Origin: Myxococcota bacterium
GTDB taxonomy: Bacteria > Myxococcota_A > UBA9160 > SMWR01
NCBI GenBank assembly: GCA_022447545.1
Contig: JAKVBI010000005.1
Span: 62,001-126,000 of the forward strand
DNA length: 64,000 nucleotides
Direction: 5' to 3'
The translations under genes and the position numbers were made by a program. The notes beneath the pieces are model-generated. The model was not told the DNA's origin. It worked only from the letters and a program-made list of their open reading frames with translations, and did no database searches. Shown one piece after another: positions 35,041 to 44,155 of this stretch; the first letter of the stretch is position 1; every line of letters begins with the position of its first letter.

Positions 35041-36066
35041 ATGTTCGAGGTCTACGCCACGATGTCTGAGCGCATGAAGCTCTCCGATGTCGCGGCCCAC
35101 GCGCAACGCGCCGAAGCCATGGGATACGATGGCCTCAACGTACCCGAAGCGGTTCACGACGGGTTGTTGATCGCCCAGGCTGCCCTGGCGGCGACCACCC
35201 GGCTCAAGGTCGCCACCAGTGTTCTAGTGGCCTTTCCGCGCAGTCCGATGTCTGTGGCCGTCGCGACCTGGGATCTGCAGGAGATGTCTGGGGGTCGATT
35301 CGAACTGGGCCTGGGCACCCAGGTGCGGGGGAACATCGTGAAGCGCTACAGCACGCCGTGGTCGGCGCCTGCGCCGCGCATGCGCGAGTACGTGGGTTCC
35401 CTGCGAGCGATCTTCGCGTGCTGGCAGGAGGGAACACCGCTCGAATATGTAGGCGACCACTACCAGTTCACTCGAATGCAGCCCTTCTTCAATCCGGGGC
35501 CTCTCGATTGTGGTCCCCCTCAGATCTTTTTGGGAGCGGTGGGGCCCTTGATGACAGCCCTGGTGGGGGAGGTGGCGGACGGTATGGTGACCCATCCGAC
35601 CAATACGGCGCCGCGCTACCTCCGCGAGGTGGTCCGCCCCAGTATCGAGCGTGGCGCGGCTCGGGTAGGTCGCGACGCATCCAAGGTGCGCCTCATGGTC
35701 GGCCCCCCTACGGCCACGGGTCGGGATGCTGATGCTGTGGCGGCCGAGCGCGAGCGCCAGCGCGAGATGCTGACCTTCCTGTTTTCGACCCCCTCCTACT
35801 GGCAGAGCCTCGACTTGTTCGGTCTGCGCGATCGCGGCGAGCGTTTGAACCAACTCACCCGGGAGGGTCGTTGGGACGACATGGTCGGCACCATCGATGA
35901 CGCCATGCTCGATACCTTCGTCCCGGCCGCCTCCTACGCAGATGCGCCGGACGTGCTTCGGGAGTGGTACGACGGGCTGGTGGGCTCGCTCACCTTCCCC
36001 ATGCCCGCTGACGCAGGGGACGACGCTCTGGTGGCCGACTGCATTCGGTCGCTTCAGGGTCGCTGA
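35041..36066 (+). CDS. LLM-class F420-dependent oxidoreductase
   Basis: A 341-residue luciferase-like protein. GYDGLNVPEAVHDG near residue 28, TRLKVATSVLVAFPRSP, SGGRFELGLGTQ and IFLGAVGPLMTALVGEVADG identify the fold. By pattern it is nearest to the MSMEG_2256-type F420-dependent group. The ATG follows GAGGGAG; a longer start upstream adds 18 residues with no family match. The 268 bases after it to the thiolase hold no gene I can support. Confidence 0.82.
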   Translation: MFEVYATMSERMKLSDVAAHAQRAEAMGYDGLNVPEAVHDGLLIAQAALAATTRLKVATSVLVAFPRSPMSVAVATWDLQEMSGGRFELGLGTQVRGNIVKRYSTPWSAPAPRMREYVGSLRAIFACWQEGTPLEYVGDHYQFTRMQPFFNPGPLDCGPPQIFLGAVGPLMTALVGEVADGMVTHPTNTAPRYLREVVRPSIERGAARVGRDASKVRLMVGPPTATGRDADAVAAERERQREMLTFLFSTPSYWQSLDLFGLRDRGERLNQLTREGRWDDMVGTIDDAMLDTFVPAASYADAPDVLREWYDGLVGSLTFPMPADAGDDALVADCIRSLQGR

Positions 36067-36334
36067 GAGCTCTCTCAACGGGTGCTCCTTGCAGGAGGGC
36101 CGCGCCGCTGGAGACGGGGGCGATTGTGCTACAGAATGTGTCCGCGCCAGGGATCTCGCGCGTCATCGGAACCCTCCAGAGCCACGGAATGCCCATGGGC
36201 TCCGGTCGGGTGACGAGAATTCCGAGCCGTGGCTCCGACCATCGAGTTTTCGACCGCGGCGTTCGGAAGCGACTGGCCGTCAGGATTCGGAACACGGCCC
36301 ACAACAGAATCCGGAATTGGGAAAGGAACTGGAA

Positions 36335-37486
36335 ATGGCAGAGGCCTACATCATCGACGCGATTCGAACGCCCGTGGGGAGGCGAGGTGGCAGTTTGAGC
36401 ACAGCTCATCCCGCGGATCTCGGGGGAAGTGTGTTGGCGGCGTTGACCGAACGCACGGGGATCGACCCCAGTGCGGTGGACGATGTCGTCTATGGCTGCT
36501 GCGACACCATCGGGCCCCAGGCGGGGGATATCGCACGGACATGCTGGCTCGCGGCAGGCCTGCCTGACACGGTTCCCGGTACCACGGTGGATCGCCAGTG
36601 CGGTTCGGCTCAGCAGGCCGTTCACTTTGCGGCTCAGGCCGTGATGAGTGGCACCATGGACGTGGTGATGGCGGGCGGCGTGCAGAACATGAGCATGATT
36701 CCGATCTCGTCGGCGATGACGGTTGCCGAGCCTCTGGGACACTCGGACCCGTTCTCGCTCTCGAAGGGTTGGGTAGAGCGCTACGGCACCGTCGAAGTGT
36801 CGCAGTTCAATTCAGCCGAGATGATCGCCGAGAAGTGGGATTTTTCCCGTGAAGACATGGAGGCGTTCGCACTCGAGAGCCACACTCGCGCTCTCCACGC
36901 CGCGGATGAGGGCTACTTCGACGAGGAGATTCTCCCCTACGGCGACCTCTCGGTCGACGAAGGACCCCGTCGGGACACCTCCATGGAGAAGATGGCCAAG
37001 CTCCGCACTCTCCAGGAGGGGGGTCGCCTGACGGCCGCAGTGTCCAGCCAGATCTCCGATGCCTCGGCCTGCTTGATGATTGCTTCGGAGCAGGCAGTCA
37101 AGGACCACGGCCTCCAGCCGCGGGCGCGCATCCATCATCTCTCGGTGCTCGGGGCGGATCCCATCTGGATGCTGACGGCGCCGATTCCCGCGACCGCGCG
37201 TGCCATGGAGAAGACCGGGATGAAACTCGACGATATCGACGTCGTGGAGATCAACGAGGCCTTCGCATCCGTGGTGTTGGCCTGGCTGAAGGACACGGGT
37301 TACGACCCGGCCAAGACCAACGTCAATGGTGGAGCCATCTCACTCGGACACCCCATCGGAGCCACGGGGGCGAGGCTGATGACCACCATGCTCAACGAAC
37401 TCGAGCGCCGCGGCGCGCGGTTCGGCCTTCAGACGATGTGCGAGGGCGGTGGCCAGGCAAACGTCACCATCATCGAGCGCTTGTAG
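36335..37486 (+). CDS. Acetyl-CoA acyltransferase (thiolase), catalytically complete
   Basis: A 383-residue classic thiolase. Nucleophile Cys89 in DRQCGSAQQA, active-site His in LGHPIGATGAR near residue 342, and the second Cys in MCEGGGQAN near 372. It cleaves 3-oxoacyl-CoA with CoA. Unlike the four other thiolase-fold proteins of the window it keeps all catalytic residues. AAAGGAA precedes the ATG. It heads a run of SDR, acyl-CoA dehydrogenase and enoyl-CoA hydratase, a near-complete beta-oxidation set. Confidence 0.93.
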   Translation: MAEAYIIDAIRTPVGRRGGSLSTAHPADLGGSVLAALTERTGIDPSAVDDVVYGCCDTIGPQAGDIARTCWLAAGLPDTVPGTTVDRQCGSAQQAVHFAAQAVMSGTMDVVMAGGVQNMSMIPISSAMTVAEPLGHSDPFSLSKGWVERYGTVEVSQFNSAEMIAEKWDFSREDMEAFALESHTRALHAADEGYFDEEILPYGDLSVDEGPRRDTSMEKMAKLRTLQEGGRLTAAVSSQISDASACLMIASEQAVKDHGLQPRARIHHLSVLGADPIWMLTAPIPATARAMEKTGMKLDDIDVVEINEAFASVVLAWLKDTGYDPAKTNVNGGAISLGHPIGATGARLMTTMLNELERRGARFGLQTMCEGGGQANVTIIERL

Positions 37487-37599
37487 CGCGTCCGTGGCCC
37501 GGGCCCCAAGGCTCGGTGCCAGGTGAACGCCTGCTGAGGGCGCGAAATCAGGGGCCGAGGGTCGTGGCCCGGGACATTTGATTTGGGAGGTCGTTGGAA

Positions 37600-38508
37600 A
37601 TGGCAAAGCTGTGTGAGGGCCGAACCGTCATCGTCACGGGAGCGGGCCGGGGTATCGGGCGCGAGCACGCCCTGGAGTTCGCTCGGCAGGGGGCGCGCGT
37701 GGTGGTGAACGACCTCGGCGCAGAACTGGACGGCAGCGGCGGCGCTTCTGGCCCCGCAGCCGATGTGGCCGAGGAGATTCGGGCCATGGGTGGCGAAGCC
37801 ATTGTCAATGATGCCGATGTCGCCGACTTCGAGGCCACGGGTGAACTGGTCGAGTCGACCATCGCGACCTTCGGAGGGCTCGATGTCGTAGTCAACAACG
37901 CGGGGTTCCTTCGCGACCGGATGTTCGTCAGCACTTCCGAGGAGGAATGGGACGCCGTGATTCGCGTCCACTTGAAGGGGCACTTCTGTGTCTCGCGACA
38001 CGCCTCGGCCTACTGGCGCGCGGAATCGAAAGCCGGTCGCCAGCCCAACGCGCGAATCATCAACACCAGTTCCGGTGCCGGCTTGTTGGGCAGTGTCGGC
38101 CAATCGACGTACTCGGCCGCCAAGGCGGGGATCGCGGCCCTGACGCTGGTACAGGCCGCCGAGATGGAACGCTACGGCGTAACTGCCAACTCCATCGCTC
38201 CCTCGGCACGCACCCGCATGACGGAAAAGGTGTTTGCCGAGACAATGGCGAAGCCCGAAGATGGATCCTTCGATGTGGCGGCCCCGGAGAACATCTCCCC
38301 TCTGGTGGTGTGGTTGGGAAGCGCTGAGTCGTCGGACATCACGGGTCGTTGCTTCGAGGTCGAAGGTGGCAAGTTGAGTGTCGCCGACGGCTGGCGCGGA
38401 GGGCCGGAGGTCGATGAGGGCAGGCGTTGGGATCCAAGCGATGTCGGCCAGGCCCTGCGGGATCTCATCGGTAAGGCCGAGCCCCCCGAAAAGGTCTACG
38501 GAAGCTGA
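37600..38508 (+). CDS. MFE-2/17beta-HSD4-type short-chain dehydrogenase
   Basis: A 302-residue SDR. The NAD loop TGAGRGIG is followed by ARVVVNDLGAELDGSG, an insertion typical of the dehydrogenase half of multifunctional enzyme 2. NNAG and the catalytic YSAAK are present, and a 50-residue C-terminal extension. These enzymes oxidise (3R)-3-hydroxyacyl-CoA, including branched and sterol side-chain acyl groups. GGGAGG precedes the ATG. Six bases separate it from the acyl-CoA dehydrogenase. Confidence 0.87.
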   Translation: MAKLCEGRTVIVTGAGRGIGREHALEFARQGARVVVNDLGAELDGSGGASGPAADVAEEIRAMGGEAIVNDADVADFEATGELVESTIATFGGLDVVVNNAGFLRDRMFVSTSEEEWDAVIRVHLKGHFCVSRHASAYWRAESKAGRQPNARIINTSSGAGLLGSVGQSTYSAAKAGIAALTLVQAAEMERYGVTANSIAPSARTRMTEKVFAETMAKPEDGSFDVAAPENISPLVVWLGSAESSDITGRCFEVEGGKLSVADGWRGGPEVDEGRRWDPSDVGQALRDLIGKAEPPEKVYGS

Positions 38509-38514
38509 TTCGCC

Positions 38515-39663
38515 GTGGATTTTTCCTTCAATGAAGAACAGAACGAACTTCGCGCCATGGCGCGAAGTTTTCTGGAAGAGCACTCCTCTCCGGAGCGGGT
38601 GCGCGAGGCCATGGCAACCGAACAGGGCTACGACGAGGCCGTCTGGAAACAGATTGCCACGGAACTCGGCTGGCCCGCCATCACGATTCCCGAGGAGTAC
38701 GACGGCCTTGGCTTGAGCTATGTGGAACTCGTGGCCCTCCTCGAGGAAACCGGGCGGGCTCTGTTGTGTTCTCCCTTCTTCTCCACCGTGTGCCTGGCCA
38801 CCAACGCGCTTCTGGTGGCCGGCAACCCGGAACAGAAGGCCGCTCACCTGCCGGGCATCGCGTCGGGAACGACGACGGCCACCCTGGCCTTGAGCGAATC
38901 CTCGGGGAGCTGGGACGTCGGCGATCTCGAAACGCTGGCCCGGTTCGAGGGTCAGGAGGTCGTGCTGTCGGGAACCAAGACCTATGTCCCTGATGGACAT
39001 ACTGCCGATCTGTTGGTCGTGGCGGCGCGCGAGGACGGGACATCGGGAGCTCAGGGTGTTGGTCTCTATCTGGTACCCGCGGATGCTGCGGGTGTGGAGC
39101 GGCGTTGGCTGCCGACCATGGATCAGACGCGCAAGCAGGCCGAGGTGGTCTTGCGCGACGTTCGCCTGCCTGCGGCCATGCGTCTGGGAGGCGAGGGTGC
39201 AGAGCTCGATGGCGCCGAGGCCTTGGAGCGAGTGCTCCAGTTGGCGGCTGTGGCGATCTCGGCAGAGCAGGTGGGCGGTGCCCAACGTTGCCTCGAATTG
39301 TCGGTGGAATATGCGAAGGAGCGGGTGCAGTTCGGTCGGCCCATCGGTTCGTTCCAGGCGATCAAGCACAAGTGCGCCGACATGATGGTCAAAGTCGAAT
39401 CCGCACGTTCGGCGAGCTACTACGCGGCGTGCATCGCCGCCGAGCAGGGAGCGGAACTCCCCGAGCACGCTTCACTGGCCAAGGCCTACTGCTCTGACGC
39501 ATTCTGGAGTTGTGCGGCCGAGGGGATCCAGATCTTCGGGGGGGTGGGCTTTACCTGGGAGTACGACATTCATCTGTACTTCAAGCGGGCGAAGTCCACC
39601 GAGACCTTTCTCGGAAGTGGCAGTTACCACCGTGAGAAGATTGCCAGCCGGATTGGACTCTAA
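38515..39663 (+). CDS. Acyl-CoA dehydrogenase, FadE beta-like
   Basis: A 382-residue acyl-CoA dehydrogenase. N-terminal helical domain (DFSFNEEQNELRAMARSFLE), central barrel, and C-terminal domain. The terminal segment reads TWEYDIHLYFKRAKSTE, without the Glu of the EGT motif that is the base in common enzymes. This is the pattern of one subunit type in alpha2-beta2 FadE pairs of sterol degradation, where the partner supplies the base. Partner candidates in the window lie elsewhere, so pairing is uncertain. It uses FAD and passes electrons to ETF. Confidence 0.87.
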   Translation: MDFSFNEEQNELRAMARSFLEEHSSPERVREAMATEQGYDEAVWKQIATELGWPAITIPEEYDGLGLSYVELVALLEETGRALLCSPFFSTVCLATNALLVAGNPEQKAAHLPGIASGTTTATLALSESSGSWDVGDLETLARFEGQEVVLSGTKTYVPDGHTADLLVVAAREDGTSGAQGVGLYLVPADAAGVERRWLPTMDQTRKQAEVVLRDVRLPAAMRLGGEGAELDGAEALERVLQLAAVAISAEQVGGAQRCLELSVEYAKERVQFGRPIGSFQAIKHKCADMMVKVESARSASYYAACIAAEQGAELPEHASLAKAYCSDAFWSCAAEGIQIFGGVGFTWEYDIHLYFKRAKSTETFLGSGSYHREKIASRIGL

Positions 39664-39810
39664 TCAGGCTCGTGCCTCGGAGTGTCGGGGCTTCGCACGG
39701 AGTTCGTCCTGGAGTAGGATGGCCCCGCCTTGGGAAATCTTGGCCTGCCTGGGCGACCCGGTTTTTCATGGGCGGCGTTGATGCCGTGGAGTACTGGAGG
39801 ATCCCCCCAG

Positions 39811-40590
39811 ATGTCAGACCCGGTCGTTCTGGTCGAGAAAGAGGCGGGCGTTGCGATTGTGACGCTCAATCGGCCCGATTCCATGAATGCGATTTCGAGT
39901 GAACTGTCGGAGTCTCTTTATCGGACCTTTCTCGAACTTCAAGCCGATGAAGAGGTGCGCTGCGCGGTGGTCACGGGGGCCGGGCGTGCGTTCTGTGCGG
40001 GGATGGACCTCAAGGAGTTGGGGGCGGGTGGGTCGGAAACGCGAGGGGACAAGATCGGGAACCCCATCGACGGGGCGATGCGCGCCTTTGAGGGGCCGAT
40101 CATCGCTGCGGTCAACGGCTACGCGGTGACCGCGGGCTTCGAGCTGGCGTTGGCCTGCGACGTGATCGTCGCGTCGACTCAAGCCGTCTTTGCCGACACC
40201 CACGCGCGTGTGGGCATCCTTCCAGGGTGGGGTCTGGGTGTGAGGTTGCCGCGTCTGATCGGCTCGGTTCGAGCCAAGTCGGTTTCGCTCACCGGCAATC
40301 CGATTCCTGCCGACCAGGCCGAGCGGTGGGGGCTGGTGTCCAGTGTGGTCGAGCCCGACGAGTTGATGCCCACCTGCCGCGCTCTGGCGGAGGACATGAT
40401 CTCCTGCGACCCGAAGATTCTGAAGGGGTACAAGCGCTTGATCGACGAGTGCATTGCAATGCCCTTCGACGAGGCGCTGGCCCACGAAAATGCGGTGGCC
40501 ACGGCGTCCGCCCGGGAGATCAGCGCAGACACCATCGCCCAGCGTCGCAAGGGGATCCAGGCTCGAAACCGCGATCGGAGCTCAGACTGA
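39811..40590 (+). CDS. Enoyl-CoA hydratase/isomerase (crotonase fold)
   Basis: A 259-residue crotonase. Oxyanion segments GRAFCAGMDLKEL near residue 63 and AVNGYAVTAGFELALACD near 105 are clear. Where E. coli-type hydratases carry the first catalytic Glu this one reads ARVGILPGWGLGVRLPR, lacking it, so isomerase or a specialised hydratase is possible. TGGAGGATC precedes the ATG. Downstream of the acyl-CoA dehydrogenase by 147 bases. Confidence 0.88.
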   Translation: MSDPVVLVEKEAGVAIVTLNRPDSMNAISSELSESLYRTFLELQADEEVRCAVVTGAGRAFCAGMDLKELGAGGSETRGDKIGNPIDGAMRAFEGPIIAAVNGYAVTAGFELALACDVIVASTQAVFADTHARVGILPGWGLGVRLPRLIGSVRAKSVSLTGNPIPADQAERWGLVSSVVEPDELMPTCRALAEDMISCDPKILKGYKRLIDECIAMPFDEALAHENAVATASAREISADTIAQRRKGIQARNRDRSSD

Positions 40591-40663
40591 CGGCCGACGA
40601 CTTTGAGCGCGTCGTGGAATTGGACGATGGGTCGACAGAACAACGACGGGAGCACTGGACTTC

Positions 40664-41689
40664 ATGCAGATTGGATTGATGTCCTTGGGGGATCACCTTC
40701 CCGACCCTCATGGTGGTGATTATGAGTTGGGTCAATCGGCGAGGCATCGAAGCTTCGTTGAACAAGCGGTCCTCGCCGAGGAATTGGGATTCCATTCGGT
40801 CCACCTTGGTGAGCATCACTGCAGCGACTACATCCTTTCGTCTCCCCCTGTCGTGCTGGCTGCCATCGCCGAGCGCACTCATCGTTTGCGGCTCTCCACG
40901 GCGGTCACCCTGGCCACTCACCTGGATCCGGTGCGCATAGCCGAGGATTACTCGACCCTGGACAACCTCTCGGACGGCCGTGTTGAGATCGTCATGGGAC
41001 GCGGGGGGTTCACGTTGGCATACGAAGTGTTTGGCCAGTCCTACGAACAGTCGCGCCCGATCTACGACGAGTCGGTGGTCCTGGTGCAGAAGCTATTGAG
41101 CGAAGAGAAGGTCGACTACGACGCTCGGTTCCGTGCGCCCCTCAATGGCATCACAGTGCAACCTCGACCCGTTCAGCAACCCCACCCGCCCATCTGGGTG
41201 GCTGCGGCTTCTGACGATTCATTCGATCTGGCTGCGGACCGGGGATTTCGCGCCATGGTGCCCACGTTCTTCGTTCCCTCGGAGAATTTCGTCTCCGGTG
41301 TGGCCCGCTATCGCGAGCGTTACGCGGCAGCGGGTCACGACCCCGGGAACGCCCGGATCGCTACGTCGTCCCATACCTTCGTGTGCAGGGACTCCCAGGA
41401 TGCAAAGCGGCTCTGGCGGCCCTATTTCGGCAACTATCTCAACTGGTTGGGGGGGGTTCTCAGTTCTCAACCCGTGGCCCCGCAGCCGCGCTTCGACATC
41501 GACGCCATGATCGATGGCCCCGCGCTCTGTGGGAGCCCGGCTCAGGTGGTGGACCGACTCGGGGCTTTGCGCGAGGAGTTGTCGATGGATCTTCACCTGG
41601 TCGGCTTCGATGTCGGAGGGCTCCCTGAGGCCGACTTGAAGGCCTCCATAGAACTGTTTGCCAGCGAGGTTCTGCCCGCTTTCCGCTAG
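40664..41689 (+). CDS. LLM-class flavin-dependent oxidoreductase
   Basis: A 341-residue luciferase-like monooxygenase. SVHLGEHHCSDYILSSPPVVLAA near residue 45 is the hallmark of the FMN-linked branch, and GRVEIVMGRGGFT follows. It may oxygenate or desaturate a small substrate using reduced FMN. GGGAG precedes the ATG. It comes after the enoyl-CoA hydratase by 73 bases, with no overlap. Confidence 0.82.
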   Translation: MQIGLMSLGDHLPDPHGGDYELGQSARHRSFVEQAVLAEELGFHSVHLGEHHCSDYILSSPPVVLAAIAERTHRLRLSTAVTLATHLDPVRIAEDYSTLDNLSDGRVEIVMGRGGFTLAYEVFGQSYEQSRPIYDESVVLVQKLLSEEKVDYDARFRAPLNGITVQPRPVQQPHPPIWVAAASDDSFDLAADRGFRAMVPTFFVPSENFVSGVARYRERYAAAGHDPGNARIATSSHTFVCRDSQDAKRLWRPYFGNYLNWLGGVLSSQPVAPQPRFDIDAMIDGPALCGSPAQVVDRLGALREELSMDLHLVGFDVGGLPEADLKASIELFASEVLPAFR

Positions 41690-41764
41690 TCCGCCGGGCA
41701 GGAGGGGAGGGCGCCCCCAAGACCCGATCGGTTCCCGACCGCGCGTGTGTGATAGGTTGCGGCG

Positions 41765-43012
41765 ATGTCGGACACCGGAGCATTTCGAGGCTGGCGGATC
41801 GTCACCGTGGCGTTCGCCAGTCAGGCAGTCGCCATCGGTTTCTCGGTGGGGACCTTTGGCATCTTCGTCGAGCCCCTGACGGCGGAGTTCGATTCGACGC
41901 GTGCTCAGGTGAGCCTGGGCCAATCGATCCTGATGGCTACGATGACCCTCGCGGGCTTGATCGTTGGCCCTCAACTCGACCGGCGTTCGATTCGGAGCAT
42001 CATGGTCGCGGGAGCGCTGCTCCAGGCCGTGTGCCTCGCTCTGGCCTCTCAAGCGACATCACTTTGGGAACTCGCCATCTTGTTTGGGGTCGGTGTCGGC
42101 CTTGCCGTTGCCATGGTGGGCCCCCTGGCGTCGACCACTGTGGTGAGCAAATGGTTCGATGAGAAGCGGGGACGTGCCCAGGGTTTTACCAACATGGGGG
42201 GGCCTGCGGGTGGAGCGGTGGCTTCCGTGGCCACCGGACTGCTGATCGCGAACCTGGGCTGGAGGCCCACATTGCTGGTGTTCGCGGCGGTCACGCTACT
42301 GGTGATTCCCCTGATCTGGACAGTGATCCGCAACCGGCCCGAGGATATCGGCCAATGGCCTGATGGTGCCGAAGCGCCGCCCGCGGGATCAGAGGGAGTG
42401 GGGGCCGGCGTCGAAAGTCGCGCCTGGACGGCTTCGGCGTTGCTGAGAGCGAGGTCCTTCTGGCTATTGGCGCTGGCCGTAGGCTTGTTGTTCGGAATCG
42501 CGACGGGCTGGGTGGTTCACATCGTTCCCCTGTGCGTCGATCTGGGTCTCGGAGTGGACGGGGGCGGGGCCATCCTCGGCGTGGGCGCTTTGCTCGGAAT
42601 TGCCGGGACCCTGGCCTTTGGTGCGATGGCTGATCGCTACGATCAGCGCTGGTTGTTGGCGGCGATCCTGGCCGTCCACATCGTGGGTTTTTTGATTCTG
42701 TGGGCCGCGGCCGGCCCTTGGGTGCTCGCCTTCGTGGTCTGTGTCATCGGCTTCGCGGGAGGCGGCATGATGCCCGTCTACGCGACTCTGATCGGGCGAA
42801 TGTTCGGCCCCGCATCCTTTGGTCAGGTGATGGGCCTGGTGGGTTTCGTGATGTTGCCCTTTGCCTTCTCAGCGCCTCCCGTGGCGGGGTGGTTGCGGGA
42901 CCGTTCAGACAACTACGAAGCGGCCTTCCTGATGTTTTCGTCCGGACTGATCTTGTCGTTGCTTCTGCTCGGGGCGTTGCGCTTGCCGGATGAAGAGGCA
43001 TCGAAGAGTTGA
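41765..43012 (+). CDS. MFS transporter (oxalate/formate or monocarboxylate type)
   Basis: A 415-residue inner-membrane carrier with about 12 hydrophobic segments. The loop after TM2 carries QLDRRSIRS and the mid-loop after TM6 is short, as in the OFA family; the QGFTNMGGPAGGAV and GRMFGPASFGQVMGLVG segments match that group. It probably takes up an organic acid that feeds the neighbouring catabolic genes. TAGGTT lies six bases upstream of the ATG and there is no ribosome binding site. Stop overlaps a TTG that could start the next gene. Confidence 0.87.
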   Translation: MSDTGAFRGWRIVTVAFASQAVAIGFSVGTFGIFVEPLTAEFDSTRAQVSLGQSILMATMTLAGLIVGPQLDRRSIRSIMVAGALLQAVCLALASQATSLWELAILFGVGVGLAVAMVGPLASTTVVSKWFDEKRGRAQGFTNMGGPAGGAVASVATGLLIANLGWRPTLLVFAAVTLLVIPLIWTVIRNRPEDIGQWPDGAEAPPAGSEGVGAGVESRAWTASALLRARSFWLLALAVGLLFGIATGWVVHIVPLCVDLGLGVDGGGAILGVGALLGIAGTLAFGAMADRYDQRWLLAAILAVHIVGFLILWAAAGPWVLAFVVCVIGFAGGGMMPVYATLIGRMFGPASFGQVMGLVGFVMLPFAFSAPPVAGWLRDRSDNYEAAFLMFSSGLILSLLLLGALRLPDEEASKS

Positions 43013-43014
43013 CC

Positions 43015-44049
43015 ATGCAGGCAGCCATTATCACGGGTCGCGGTCGGGTTGAATTGCAAGAGTTTCCGGAACCCGAGCCCGCCGTCGAGGGTGTGGTGGT
43101 GGATGTTCGCTACTGCGGAATCTGTGGCACGGATGTCCACGCCTACCAAAGCGGAGACCCCTATCCCCCTGCGTTGTGTGGCCACGAGTGGACGGGGGCC
43201 GTGAGCAAGCTCGGCGCGGGCGTCTCCGACCTGCGCGAAGGCGATCGGGTCACGGTTGCCATCAAGCCTCCGTGTGGGGCGTGTCTCGAGTGTCGTGCGG
43301 GTCACGAGGACAACTGCCGCCGCGCGTTGAATGCCCAGGGCGGCGGAGACCGTTGCGGTTCGGACCACGGGGGCTTCGCCCCCTCCATTGCAGTCAGCGC
43401 CGATCGCGTGGCCCGAGTGCCCGCGGGTCTGAGCGACGAGGCCGCCGCCCAGGTAGAGCCCGTCACGGTGGCGTACCACGCCGTGCGTCGCAGTGGCTTG
43501 CGGCTGGGAGACCGGGTGTTGGTCCAGGGGGCGGGGCCCATTGGTCTGTACACCCTGCAATGGGTGCGCGCAGCGGGAGCCGCCGAGGTGTTCGTGGTGG
43601 AGAGTTCACCGGCTCGTCAGCAACTGGCGCAGGAGTTGGGGGCCACCCAGGTTTTTGCACCCGGCGAGGAGGCGCGTCAGGCCGTGCTCGACCGCACTGA
43701 GGGCTTGGGGATCGATACGGTCTTCGAGTGCGTGGGTCGGCCCGAAACGCTGCAGACGGCAGCCGACTTCGCGCGCACGGGTGCATCGCTGATGGTCATT
43801 GGACTGTCGGACCTCGATGCGCCCGTCAAACCCAGTGTATGGCTGCGCAAGGAACTCACCGTCGCCTGTTCCATGGGCTACCACCACACGGAGTTCGAAC
43901 GGGCCATGGCCATGATGGCCGAGGGCCGCGTAATCGCGGATCCGCTGCACAGTCGAACCGTGGGAATGACCGGGATCGAAGCCGCGATTTCCGAACTGGC
44001 GGCTGGGCCCAGCCAGGACGTGAAGATTCTGCTCGATCCCAGGGCCTGA
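43015..44049 (+). CDS. Zinc-dependent MDR alcohol/sorbitol dehydrogenase
   Basis: A 344-residue zinc dehydrogenase. Catalytic Cys in CGICGTDVHAYQ and GHE in CGHEWTG; structural zinc cysteines in CGACLECRAGHEDNC. NAD loop VQGAGPIGL. It resembles threonine or butanediol dehydrogenases. I use ATG 43015; a TTG six bases earlier overlaps the MFS stop in a TTGA junction. Joint translation with the carrier suggests the dehydrogenase acts on the imported compound. Confidence 0.88.
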   Translation: MQAAIITGRGRVELQEFPEPEPAVEGVVVDVRYCGICGTDVHAYQSGDPYPPALCGHEWTGAVSKLGAGVSDLREGDRVTVAIKPPCGACLECRAGHEDNCRRALNAQGGGDRCGSDHGGFAPSIAVSADRVARVPAGLSDEAAAQVEPVTVAYHAVRRSGLRLGDRVLVQGAGPIGLYTLQWVRAAGAAEVFVVESSPARQQLAQELGATQVFAPGEEARQAVLDRTEGLGIDTVFECVGRPETLQTAADFARTGASLMVIGLSDLDAPVKPSVWLRKELTVACSMGYHHTEFERAMAMMAEGRVIADPLHSRTVGMTGIEAAISELAAGPSQDVKILLDPRA

Positions 44050-44155
44050 GGCTTCGCGTTTCGGCTGCTAGGTCCACCCTCGGGCTGCGGTGCGGGGAGG
44101 CGCTATGCTTCCGCCCCTTCGTCTGGAAGCCCCGACAACACGGAGACTCGGGAGC

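Noticed and set aside
36064-36099. Small palindromes after the LLM gene (TGAGAG/CTCTCA and CTCCT/AGGAG)
   Set aside because: Loops of 2-3 bases and short stems, no U-run; chance is likely in GC-rich DNA.
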